Shown: piece after piece, positions 1 to 5,308 of the stretch
Numbering within the stretch: position 1 is the stretch's first letter
Layout of the letters: each line of letters opens with the position of its first letter
Assembly: GCA_031415135.1 (NCBI GenBank)
Contig: JANORB010000123.1
Location: 1 to 6,898 of the forward strand
Direction of reading: 5' to 3'
Source of the DNA: LGRD01 sp031415135
GTDB lineage: Bacteria; Pseudomonadota; Gammaproteobacteria; Burkholderiales; Burkholderiaceae_C
DNA length: 6,898 nucleotides
Translations under genes and position numbers: made by a program
The notes under the pieces: generated by a model
What the model saw: the letters and a program-made list of their open reading frames with translations, nothing else
Told to the model about the DNA's origin: nothing
The model's database searches: none

Positions 1-21
1 GGCGGCGAGGAGCGGCGTGCC

Positions 22-121
22 GGGGTCGGCGCGCGCAGCGCGCATCAATATCTGACTCGCCGGCGTTTGTCTGAACGAAGCGAAACGAAGTTGAGCGAAG
101 TGAGTTCGACGGCGCGACCCC
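22..121. repeat. Imperfect palindromic, repeat-like element with 10-bp periodic CGAAG core
   Basis: The outer arms GGGGTCG (22-28) and CGACCCC (115-121) are perfect reverse complements. Further in, GTCTGAAC (69-76) faces GTTCGAC (104-110) with one bulged base, and CGCCG (58-62) faces CGGCG (110-114). The core carries CGAAG at 76-80, 86-90 and 96-100, an exact 10-bp period. The combination of nested inverted arms and a periodic core in an intergenic position suggests a dispersed intergenic repeat. Only one copy lies in this window, so repetition in the genome is inferred. Confidence 0.45.
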
Positions 122-302
122 AGCGCGAGCACCACAGCGGAGTCGGCGTACCCGCCGACCGCCCCGGCATGGGCCCCTGTCGGGTGCCGCCTGGCGCGTC
201 GCGCTGACCGCCGCAGCGCGGAAGTGAGCCCGTCCGCGGCCACTGAAGGAGTCCACACCGCGGCCGTCCACATGATGGGCCCCGGCGGTAAACTCATCGC
301 TC

Positions 303-310
303 GACAGGAG
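303..310 (+). promoter_or_regulatory. Ribosome binding site deciding the DUF433 start
   Basis: GGAG at 307-310 lies 6 nt before the ATG at 317. The frame is also open further upstream to a GTG at 224, but that extension has no good Shine-Dalgarno sequence and encodes 31 residues unlike the family. The site therefore supports the shorter start. Confidence 0.65.
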
Positions 311-316
311 CCCGCC

Positions 317-535
317 ATGAAGTCCCCGCGTGTCATTTCAGACCCCGAGATCCTCGGTGGAACGCCTGTGTTCATCGGTACGCGGGTACCCGTTCGCATC
401 CTCTTCGAGCACCTGGAGGCGGGCGATTCTCTTGAAGTCTTCCTTGAGGACTTCCCCTCTGTGAGTCGGGAACTTGCGGTTCAAGTCCTCGAGGACGCCA
501 AGACGGCTCTCGTGCTCGATGCGCATCCTGCTTGA
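317..535 (+). CDS. DUF433 domain protein, putative antitoxin
   Basis: A 72-residue protein. Residues 9-26 carry the DUF433 signature: D-P near the start, the paired glycines of ILGGTPVF, then GTRVPV. This matches the usual small DUF433 proteins, which have a winged-helix-like fold and are commonly annotated as antitoxins of PIN-like toxins. The remainder (EHLEAGDSLEVFLEDFPSVS and onward) also follows the family, with a short helix before a predicted DNA-binding helix. The ATG at 317 is chosen for its Shine-Dalgarno sequence and for agreement with family length. The gene overlaps the downstream DUF5615 gene by 17 nt, which implies translational coupling and a shared transcript. By analogy with other TA pairs it probably binds and neutralises its partner and represses its own promoter; this is inference. 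Confidence 0.85.
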   Translation: MKSPRVISDPEILGGTPVFIGTRVPVRILFEHLEAGDSLEVFLEDFPSVSRELAVQVLEDAKTALVLDAHPA

Positions 536-839
536 CGAATCGGTACCCGCCCGCCTTGGCCCCTTGCTGACAGGGCACTCAACGGCAACCGTTCAGCGCA
601 GAGGCTGGGCCAGCATCAAGAACGGCAAACTTCTCGGGCTCGCCGCTGAAGAGTTTGACGCGCTGCTGACCGCCGACAAAGGCATGGAGTATCAACAAAA
701 TCTGGCTGCATTGCCCGTTGCGATACTCATCGTGCTCGCGCGCAGCAATCGCATCGAAGACTTGGCGGCAGCAGTGCCGGCCATCTTGTCGGCACTCGCA
801 GATATGAGGCCGCGAACGCTGCGAAAGGTGACTGCCTGA
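519..839 (+). CDS. DUF5615 family PIN-like protein, putative toxin
   Basis: A 106-residue protein, the usual size for DUF5615 (Mut7-C/PIN-like) proteins. It opens with MRILLDESVP, giving acidic residues D6 and E7. Around residues 46-61 is the family hallmark FDALLTADKGMEYQQNL, with D47 and D53 as further candidate metal ligands. These acidic residues fit a PIN-like Mg2+-dependent ribonuclease centre. The ATG at 519 lies inside the DUF433 gene; the frame stays open back to 474, but homologues begin at the MRILLDE segment. The DUF433-DUF5615 order is a recurrent neighbour pair annotated as a type II TA system. RNase activity and toxicity are inferred from family and context, since few members have been tested. 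The gene ends 55 nt from the convergent PIN gene. Confidence 0.85.
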   Translation: MRILLDESVPARLGPLLTGHSTATVQRRGWASIKNGKLLGLAAEEFDALLTADKGMEYQQNLAALPVAILIVLARSNRIEDLAAAVPAILSALADMRPRTLRKVTA

Positions 840-843
840 CCTT

Positions 844-860
844 CATCGAATGGTTCGATG
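844..860. terminator. Hairpin between two convergent gene pairs
   Basis: CATCGAA (844-850) and TTCGATG (854-860) form a perfect 7-bp stem with a 3-nt loop. It sits 4 nt after the stop of the plus-strand DUF5615 gene and about 34 nt beyond the stop of the minus-strand PIN gene. No T-tract follows on either strand, so it is not a classical intrinsic terminator. Its convergent position makes a role in ending or stabilising both transcripts plausible. Confidence 0.4.
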
Positions 861-894
861 CCAAGCCGGAAAAGTCGACCGCGCCGCACTCTCT

Positions 895-1326
895 TCAAGC
901 TTCGCGTCGCGCCTCCAGCCGCTCGACGGCCTCGCGCGCGGTGACGATGGGAGTGCCAGCCCAGCTGCCCATCGGCAACAGATCGCGCTTGTCGCCCGAT
1001 GCGATGAGATCGGCCTGACCGGTGACGCCGGCTGCGATGACATGGCCGTCGTCGGGATCGTTGGGCACGACGCGCGGCGCAATTGTCGGCAGCACGACAA
1101 CAGCCATGCGCCGCAAGTCATCGACGATGCCCATCGGCGTCAAGCCCGCCTGGCCGAGCCTGTCAGCGAACTTTGCCCGCGACAGCACATCGCGCAACTC
1201 GGCCAGCAACACCTCGCTCGTGCACAACTCGAACTCGCCGGCCCTGGCGCCGTCAAACAGCCAGCGCGGCAACCCGACCGCGATGAGCCCCGAGACGGGC
1301 AGATTCGTGTCGAGAACGAAGCGCAC
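895..1326 (-). CDS. PIN-domain putative toxin ribonuclease (COG1569 type)
   Basis: A 143-residue PIN protein of the 'putative toxin-antitoxin system toxin component, PIN family' group. Visible landmarks are VLDTNLPVSGL with catalytic D6, the helix around LLAELRDVLSRAKF with E43, PNDPDDGHVIAAG with D92/D93, and ADLIASGDKRDLL with D112, followed by PIVTAREAVERL. All four expected acidic positions of the metal centre are present, so the enzyme looks intact. L9-P10 replaces the more usual V-L after DTN, a small oddity. The start is GTG at 1326, placed only 3 nt after the stop of the upstream antitoxin-like gene, so the two are surely co-transcribed. The likely role is Mg2+-dependent RNA cleavage in the cytoplasm when not bound by the antitoxin; the target is unknown. 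Confidence 0.88.
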   Translation of the reverse strand: MRFVLDTNLPVSGLIAVGLPRWLFDGARAGEFELCTSEVLLAELRDVLSRAKFADRLGQAGLTPMGIVDDLRRMAVVVLPTIAPRVVPNDPDDGHVIAAGVTGQADLIASGDKRDLLPMGSWAGTPIVTAREAVERLEARREA

Positions 1327-1329
1327 CGA

Positions 1330-1572
1330 TCAGGCGCCTTGCCGGGTGCCCCGCTCGCGCCGCGCCGCCTGAATTTCTTCTTCCACTTCATCCTCGGAGA
1401 TGGGCGGCAGCTTCAACGAATCCAGCCGCGCCAGGCCGTTGCCGAGCCGTTGCGCGGCTGCCGCGCGCTCCTCGCGCGAGGCGAGAAATTCCACGAAGTC
1501 CACCACCTCGGCCACCCGATTGGGCGGCAGCTTTTTCAGGCGCTCCATCCACTGAATCTCGATGGCTGTCAT
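1330..1572 (-). CDS. DUF2281-like putative antitoxin
   Basis: An 80-residue, acidic C-terminal protein. Residues 8-31 (helix, then LKKLPPNRVAEVVDFVEFLA) match the DUF2281-type pattern of 'LPP..EV.DFVEFL' seen in small antitoxins. The middle, LARLDSLKLPPISEDEVEEEI (residues 48-67), ends in an acidic helix of the kind that often wraps a PIN toxin. The start is ATG at 1572, with AAGGGGA 5 nt upstream. The same frame is open much further upstream, but that part is antisense-frame noise within the beta-propeller gene. It lies 3 nt upstream of the PIN gene and 62 nt downstream of the propeller gene on the same strand, so read-through from there is possible. Function as antitoxin is inferred from domain and pairing. 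Confidence 0.85.
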   Translation of the reverse strand: MTAIEIQWMERLKKLPPNRVAEVVDFVEFLASREERAAAAQRLGNGLARLDSLKLPPISEDEVEEEIQAARRERGTRQGA

Positions 1573-1634
1573 GGCGTTCCCCTTGGGCTGCTCACAACAG
1601 ACGCATTCGATGGAGCGTGTTTGTTGGACGCCGC

Positions 1635-2954
1635 CTACCGCAAATTCCCCGTATGCCCCAGCGAATACCGCCCCGGCTGCGGCCACACCGTCAGGCCGTG
1701 CGGTTCGAGGCCGACCTTGATCTTGTCGACCGCACCGCTGTCGGTGTCGAAGCGGTACACGACGTTGTCGTAGCGGCCCGACAGCCACAGGTGTTTGCCA
1801 TCGGCGCTGACATTCCCCATGTCGGGGCTGCCGCCACCGGGTATCGGCCAGTTCTTCGTGACGGCGCCGGTGGCGAAGTCGATCACCGACACGCTGCCCT
1901 TGCCGCGCGCGGTGCCGCGCACCGTGTTGCTGCCGCGGTTGGCCACGTACAGGCTCTTGCCGTCGCGGCTGGGGTACAGGCCGTGGGTGCCGACGCCGGT
2001 GGCCACAAAGCCGACCTGTTTGAACGCTTCGCCGTCGACCACGTGCACACCATCGGCCATCATGTCGGCCACATAGAACAGCCGGCCGTCGGGTGAGGCG
2101 CGCACGTCCTGCGGCATGCCGGGCGTGGTGCAGATCTCGGCGCCCAGCTGGCTCGGGTCGGGCACGAACTTGGGCTTCCTGCCGGGTTGCGCGATCAGCG
2201 CCAGCGCGTCCGGCCGGTTGAAATACTGGCTCAGCTTGAGGGTGCCCAGCACCTTGCGCTGCACCAGGTCCACCTTGGTGATGGAGCCGTTGAATTCGCA
2301 GGTGAACAGGGCGAAGCGGCCATCGATGGAAAAGTCGGCGTGGTTGATGCCGGCGCATTGGGGCGTGGCAATGCTGTACTGGAGCTTCATGCTCACCGGG
2401 TCGCGGAAATCGAGCCGCTTGTAGGCCTCGGCCACGACGATGGCGTGCTTGCCATCGGGCGACCAGTACATGTTGTACGGGTCGTCGACCGCGATCGACG
2501 CGCCGGGTTGGCCGGTTTTCGGGTCGACCGGCGTGAGGCTGCCGTCGGTGCGGCCCTCGGCATTGTTGGCCACCCACAGCGTGCGCAGGTCCCACGACGG
2601 CACCACGTGTTGCGGGTTGACGCCGACCTTGAAGGTGTCCACCACTTTCAGCGTGGCCGGGTCGATGACCGACACGCTGTTGGCGGCGCGGTTGGGCACG
2701 TACACGCGCTCGAGCGCGCCGGCCACGTTGGCGCTCATGCGGTTGGCGCCGACCTCGCTGTACAGGTTGGTGCGCTCCGGCACGGGCGGCATGCCGGGCA
2801 CGGTGTCGACCGCCGCGGCAGATGGCGCCGGCGCGGAGGCGGCGCCGCCTTGCGCCGCGGCCCACCAGGTGCCCGATGCCAGCGCGCCGAAGGTGCCTGC
2901 GGCAGCGATGAACAGCAGGCGTCGGCGAAGGGTGTGGGCGTGGGGGTGACGCAT
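1635..2954 (-). CDS. Exported YncE/YVTN-type beta-propeller protein
   Basis: A 439-residue protein. The N-terminus has an HTLRRRLLF basic stretch and an Ala/Gly-rich hydrophobic segment to about residue 35, indicating export; RRRLL resembles a Tat motif but Sec is also possible. An Ala/Pro-rich linker follows (to about 60). The rest is a propeller with repeated strands: VYVPNRAANSVSVID (84-98), LWVANNAEGRTDGSLTPVD (126-144), YVADMMADGVHVVD (294-307), LYVANRGSNTV (335-345) with SVSVIDFATG, and LWLSGRYDNVVYRFD (389-403). These fit the 40-residue YVTN/cytochrome-d1-like repeat family. No CxxCH haem motif is present. The C-terminus PQPGRYSLGHTGNLR looks conserved for this subgroup. The start is ATG at 2954 with AGGA 7 nt upstream; the frame extends further but loses the signal peptide position. 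It lies 67 nt downstream of the creatininase-family gene, probably in one operon. The ligand or enzymatic activity is unknown; a binding or scaffold role is inferred. Confidence 0.9.
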   Translation of the reverse strand: MRHPHAHTLRRRLLFIAAAGTFGALASGTWWAAAQGGAASAPAPSAAAVDTVPGMPPVPERTNLYSEVGANRMSANVAGALERVYVPNRAANSVSVIDPATLKVVDTFKVGVNPQHVVPSWDLRTLWVANNAEGRTDGSLTPVDPKTGQPGASIAVDDPYNMYWSPDGKHAIVVAEAYKRLDFRDPVSMKLQYSIATPQCAGINHADFSIDGRFALFTCEFNGSITKVDLVQRKVLGTLKLSQYFNRPDALALIAQPGRKPKFVPDPSQLGAEICTTPGMPQDVRASPDGRLFYVADMMADGVHVVDGEAFKQVGFVATGVGTHGLYPSRDGKSLYVANRGSNTVRGTARGKGSVSVIDFATGAVTKNWPIPGGGSPDMGNVSADGKHLWLSGRYDNVVYRFDTDSGAVDKIKVGLEPHGLTVWPQPGRYSLGHTGNLR

Positions 2955-3021
2955 GAAGAAGTCCTGAAATCGAACGGTTCGCTGAACCTGGGTTGAGAAC
3001 AGATAAGTTGCCGCGGGTGGC

Positions 3022-3828
3022 TCACGGCCGGGCGGACAGCGCGGCGCGAATCGCGGCCACGCTGTTGGCCACGATCGCGTCGACGCCGATCTGCCCGAGC
3101 GCCGCGCTGGCCCCGCGCGGGTCGCCGGCAACGCCTTGCGGCGCGCCGTCGGCAGCGTCGCGCGGCATGCGCTCGGGCCGCACCAGCGCGGGGTCGGTGG
3201 CCAGCATCAGCGAGGTGTCGGCCAGCCCGGCATGGCTGCCGATTTGCGCGTCGGTGAAGCCCTTGGCGCGCAATGCCTTGGCATACGGCGCCTGCGCCGC
3301 GTCGTAGTAGGCGGCGACGAAGTGCGCGCGCGCCGGCGTGGCGGCCCAGTCGCGATTGAGCCTGGCGGCGACGGCTTTCAACTGCGCCTGGTAGCCGCCG
3401 TGGTCGCCGATCAACACCACATCGGTGAAGCCGCCCTGGCGCAGGCTGCGCGCGGCCGCGTCGAGCACGCTCTTGAACGTGTCGTCGGGCAACGAGATCG
3501 TGCCGGGGTAGCGCATGTGGCTGGTGGGCGGCGCGACGGCGCCTTCGGGCACGTAAGCGAGCACCGGCGCGACGATGGTGTTGCCCAGCGCCGCCGCGAT
3601 CCGGCCGGCCAGCAGCTTCACGCGCACGTTGTGCTTGCCCAGCGCCAGGTGCGGCCCGCTTTGTTCGGTGCCGCCGACCGGAATGATCGCGGTGGTCGAG
3701 CCGGCCCGCACGGCGTCGCGCAGCTCGGTCCAGGTCAGCTCTTCAAGAAACACGCTGGCCGCGGCAGCGCGCGCGGCGGGGCCGACAGCGGCCAGGCCAA
3801 TGAGGATGAGGGCGAGGGCAAGGCGCAT
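3022..3828 (-). CDS. Exported creatininase-family amidohydrolase-like protein
   Basis: A 268-residue protein with a clear signal peptide (MRLALALILIGLAAVGPAARA, cleavage near residue 21-24), so it is periplasmic. Creatininase-family landmarks are LEELTWTELRDAV, IIPVGGTEQSGPHLALGKHN (49-67), APVLAYVPEG, MRYPGTISL, DVVLIGDHGGYQ (137-147) and SHAGLADTSLMLA (198-210). Family enzymes hydrolyse small cyclic amides or peptides with two metal ions. E55 and H143 match expected ligands. S57 stands where the second ligand His is usual, H66 where Asp is usual, and D204 where a Glu is common. I recall a subgroup with similar TEQ(N/S)GPH and LGKHN motifs, so this may be a consistent variant rather than decay. 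The start is ATG at 3828; the ribosome site is weak (GGGA 12 nt upstream). The frame is open far upstream, but only this start gives a signal peptide. Substrate unknown; not claimed to act on creatinine. Confidence 0.88.
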   Translation of the reverse strand: MRLALALILIGLAAVGPAARAAAASVFLEELTWTELRDAVRAGSTTAIIPVGGTEQSGPHLALGKHNVRVKLLAGRIAAALGNTIVAPVLAYVPEGAVAPPTSHMRYPGTISLPDDTFKSVLDAAARSLRQGGFTDVVLIGDHGGYQAQLKAVAARLNRDWAATPARAHFVAAYYDAAQAPYAKALRAKGFTDAQIGSHAGLADTSLMLATDPALVRPERMPRDAADGAPQGVAGDPRGASAALGQIGVDAIVANSVAAIRAALSARP

Positions 3829-3957
3829 CGAAAGCGAGTATCCCGCAAAGGCTGGGGCCGGCCGCGACCCGCCGGGCAGCGCCGCGCCTGAAATGAAACG
3901 AAACACAGCGATACCGGGCCGAGAAGATTCAAGCGGCCAGGCCGGGCACGATCGCTC

Positions 3958-3972
3958 TTGTGTTGAACACAA
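3958..3972. promoter_or_regulatory. Perfect palindrome, candidate operator upstream of the Spy-like gene
   Basis: TTGTGTT (3958-3964), one central G, and AACACAA (3966-3972) are exact reverse complements. It is AT-rich against a very GC-rich background and lies 25 nt before the ATG at 3998. Symmetry and location suggest a binding site for a dimeric regulator, or a short RNA hairpin ahead of the ribosome site. It does not resemble the CpxR direct repeat (GTAAA-N5-GTAAA). The regulator is unknown. Confidence 0.45.
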
Positions 3973-3987
3973 ACCCCTCGACCCTTC

Positions 3988-3993
3988 AAAGGA
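3988..3993 (+). promoter_or_regulatory. Ribosome binding site of the Spy-like gene with two possible ATGs
   Basis: AAAGGA sits 4 nt before the ATG at 3998 and 7 nt before the ATG at 4001. The second spacing is nearer the optimum, so translation may begin one codon later; the protein differs by a single Met. Confidence 0.6.
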
Positions 3994-3997
3994 CTGA

Positions 3998-4468
3998 ATG
4001 ATGAAACCCTGGATCAAGAGAACCCTGTTCGGCCTGTTCGGCGCGTCCATCCTGGTGGGCGGCATGACCGCCTGCGGCCACCGCCAGCATGGCCCCGGCA
4101 TGACGCAGATGAGCGCCGAAGACGCCGCCAAATGGCGCGAGCGCATGATCGATCGCGCCAGCAAGGAATTGCAGCTCGACCCGGCGCAGAAGCAGCGCCT
4201 GGGCGTGGTGTTCGACAAGATGCGCGAACAACGCAATGCGCTGGTCGGCAGCACCACCCACCCGCGCGCCGAGATGGGCGCGCTGATTGCCGGCGCCACC
4301 TTCGACAAGGCGCGTGCCCAAGCGCTGGTGGAAGAAAAGACCGGCGCGATCCGCGGCAAGAGCCCCGAGGTGATTGCCGCAACGGCGGACTTCTTCGACA
4401 CGCTCAAGCCCGAGCAGCAGCAGAAGCTGCGCGAGTTCCTGAGCAAGCGCCACGGCCGCTGGGGGTGA
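3998..4468 (+). CDS. Spy/CpxP family periplasmic protein, probable lipoprotein
   Basis: A 156-residue protein. Residues 1-26 are a basic N-terminus (KPWIKR), a hydrophobic stretch and GGMTAC, consistent with a lipoprotein signal with Cys26 as lipidation site; M at the -3 position is atypical. The mature part is mostly helical and charged, with two LTxxQ-like motifs of the Spy/CpxP family: LQLDPAQKQRL (about 59-69) and LKPEQQQKL (about 137-145). Spy and CpxP are small helical envelope chaperones; CpxP also dampens CpxA. The segment HPRAEMGALIAGATFDKARAQALVEEKT resembles the helical hairpin of the family. It lies upstream of a regulator-kinase pair on the same strand (153-nt gap), so it is a likely regulon member or modulator of that system. 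Chaperone function here is inferred from family. Confidence 0.9.
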   Translation: MMKPWIKRTLFGLFGASILVGGMTACGHRQHGPGMTQMSAEDAAKWRERMIDRASKELQLDPAQKQRLGVVFDKMREQRNALVGSTTHPRAEMGALIAGATFDKARAQALVEEKTGAIRGKSPEVIAATADFFDTLKPEQQQKLREFLSKRHGRWG

Positions 4469-4553
4469 GTGTGGACACAAGGGCGTGCCTGCGCACGGCC
4501 ATGTGCCTCACGAACGACGGTGCGCCTGCAAGCGCGCTGGCTGACCTGACCCG

Positions 4554-4585
4554 CGGCCCGCGCTGCCCTCCGGCCGCGCGGGCCG
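4554..4585 (+). other. Strong GC hairpin in the leader of the response regulator
   Basis: CGGCCCGCGC (4554-4563) and GCGCGGGCCG (4576-4585) form a perfect 10-bp stem with a 12-nt loop, ending 36 nt before the regulator ATG. No U-tract follows, so it is not a standard intrinsic terminator. It could partly separate Spy-like expression from the regulator and kinase, or stabilise the upstream message end. In sequence this GC-rich, some of the pairing may be fortuitous. Confidence 0.4.
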
Positions 4586-4621
4586 TTGCGCTGCAACCCG
4601 CCCCATGGGAGCATGCCGGCC

Positions 4622-5308
4622 ATGCACAGAATCCTGCTGATCGACGATGACGAGCACCTGGCCGCGCCGCTGGCGGCCTACCTCAAACGCTTCGACTTCG
4701 AACTGGCCAGCGCCGTGCGGCCCAGCGCCGGCCTGGCGCGGCTGCGCAGCGAAGCGTTCGACGCCGCGATCCTGGACGTGATGCTGCCCGAGATGGACGG
4801 CTTCGAGCTGTGCCGCACCATCCGCAAAGAGAGCGACATTCCGATCGTCATGCTCACCGCGCGCGGCGAGGTGATGGACCGCATCGTCGGGCTCGAGCTC
4901 GGTGCCGACGACTACCTGCCCAAACCCTTCGAGCCGCGTGAACTGGCGGCCCGTCTGCAAACCGTGTTGCGGCGCCGGGTGCGCGCGCCGGCATCCAGCG
5001 TGGCCTCGCCGCATCGGCTGGTGTTCGACGGGCTGGAGATCGACCTGCAACGGCGCCAGGTGATGCGCCACAGCCAGGCGCTGGAGCTGACCGGCACCGA
5101 GTTCGAGCTGCTCGCGCTGCTGGCGGGCGAGCCGCAAAAAGTGTTCAGCCGCGACGAAATCCTGAACCGCCTGCGTGGCCACGACGCCGATCTCTACACC
5201 CGCGCGGTCGACATCCTGGTGAGCCGGCTGCGCAAGAAGCTCGAACCGCTGGACTGCATCAAGACGCTGCGCAACGCCGGCTACGCGTTCGCCGGTGCGC
5301 GCTCGTGA
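4622..5308 (+). CDS. OmpR/CpxR-type response regulator
   Basis: A 228-residue two-domain regulator. The receiver (about 1-115) has the acidic pair D8/D9 in ILLIDDDEH, the phospho-acceptor D52 in ILDVMLPEMDGFE, T79 in VMLTARGE and the invariant K101 in YLPKPFEPREL. After a linker, the C-terminal winged helix (about 132-228) shows LTGTEFELLALLAGEPQKVFSRDEIL and the recognition region RAVDILVSRLRKKLEP, then TLRNAGYAF. All key residues are present. Among OmpR-type proteins it resembles CpxR/RstA. The start is ATG at 4622, with GGGAG 10 nt upstream; the ATG at 4613 would place that site only 1 nt away. The stop overlaps the kinase start by 4 nt. It is likely phosphorylated by the downstream kinase and acts on envelope-stress promoters, possibly that of the Spy-like gene. 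Confidence 0.95.
   Translation: MHRILLIDDDEHLAAPLAAYLKRFDFELASAVRPSAGLARLRSEAFDAAILDVMLPEMDGFELCRTIRKESDIPIVMLTARGEVMDRIVGLELGADDYLPKPFEPRELAARLQTVLRRRVRAPASSVASPHRLVFDGLEIDLQRRQVMRHSQALELTGTEFELLALLAGEPQKVFSRDEILNRLRGHDADLYTRAVDILVSRLRKKLEPLDCIKTLRNAGYAFAGARS

Larger units (their letters stand above)
1..316. other. Intergenic / left-edge region without a convincing complete gene
   Basis: Plus-strand frame 1 is open from the window edge to a TGA at 205-207, so the tail of a gene starting outside the window cannot be excluded. The translation is Arg/Ser/Glu-rich, has no recognisable domain, and runs through a repeat-like palindrome at about 22-121, so it looks more like translated repeat than conserved protein. 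From 208 to 316 there is only a short leader to the next operon. It contains two copies of CCGCGGCC (234-241 and 258-265) and two of GTCCAC (251-256 and 266-271). No good sigma70 promoter pair was found; TAAACT at 289-294 is at best a weak -10. Confidence 0.5.
3829..3997. promoter_or_regulatory. Divergent intergenic region between creatininase-family and Spy-like genes
   Basis: This 169-nt gap must hold promoters for both the minus-strand creatininase/propeller genes and the plus-strand Spy-like gene. I could not identify a convincing -35/-10 pair on either strand. Two elements stand out: GAAA repeated every 5 bp at 3890, 3895 and 3900, and a perfect 15-bp palindrome at 3958-3972. The plus-strand Shine-Dalgarno is AAAGGA at 3988-3993. 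Confidence 0.6.

Noticed and set aside
850..1773. Plus-strand open frame of about 307 codons opposite the PIN and antitoxin genes
   Set aside because: It is antisense to two recognisable genes, has no domain-like pattern, and is expected from GC-rich codon bias.
1573..2865. Minus-strand open frame extending the DUF2281-like gene far upstream
   Set aside because: The extension is an Arg-rich alternate frame within the beta-propeller gene. The family match begins at the ATG at 1572, which has its own Shine-Dalgarno.
2187..2996. Plus-strand open frame of about 269 codons opposite the beta-propeller gene
   Set aside because: His/Val/Gly-rich composition with no motif, lying wholly antisense to a clear propeller protein.
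3136..3891. Plus-strand open frame of about 251 codons opposite the creatininase-family gene
   Set aside because: No motifs and biased Arg/Gly/His composition; it is a shadow of the real gene.
3963..3990. TTGAAC (3963-3968) as a -35 element with a -10 about 17 nt later
   Set aside because: The sequence at the -10 position (TTCAAA) overlaps the ribosome binding site and is a poor match, leaving no room for a transcript start before the gene.
3986..4480. Minus-strand open frame of about 164 codons opposite the Spy-like gene
   Set aside because: The leucine/alanine-rich text is the antisense of a gene with recognisable signal peptide and LTxxQ-like motifs.
3829..4623. N-terminal extension of the creatininase-family frame across the divergent region
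   Set aside because: It would cover the Spy-like gene in antisense and bury the signal peptide inside the protein.
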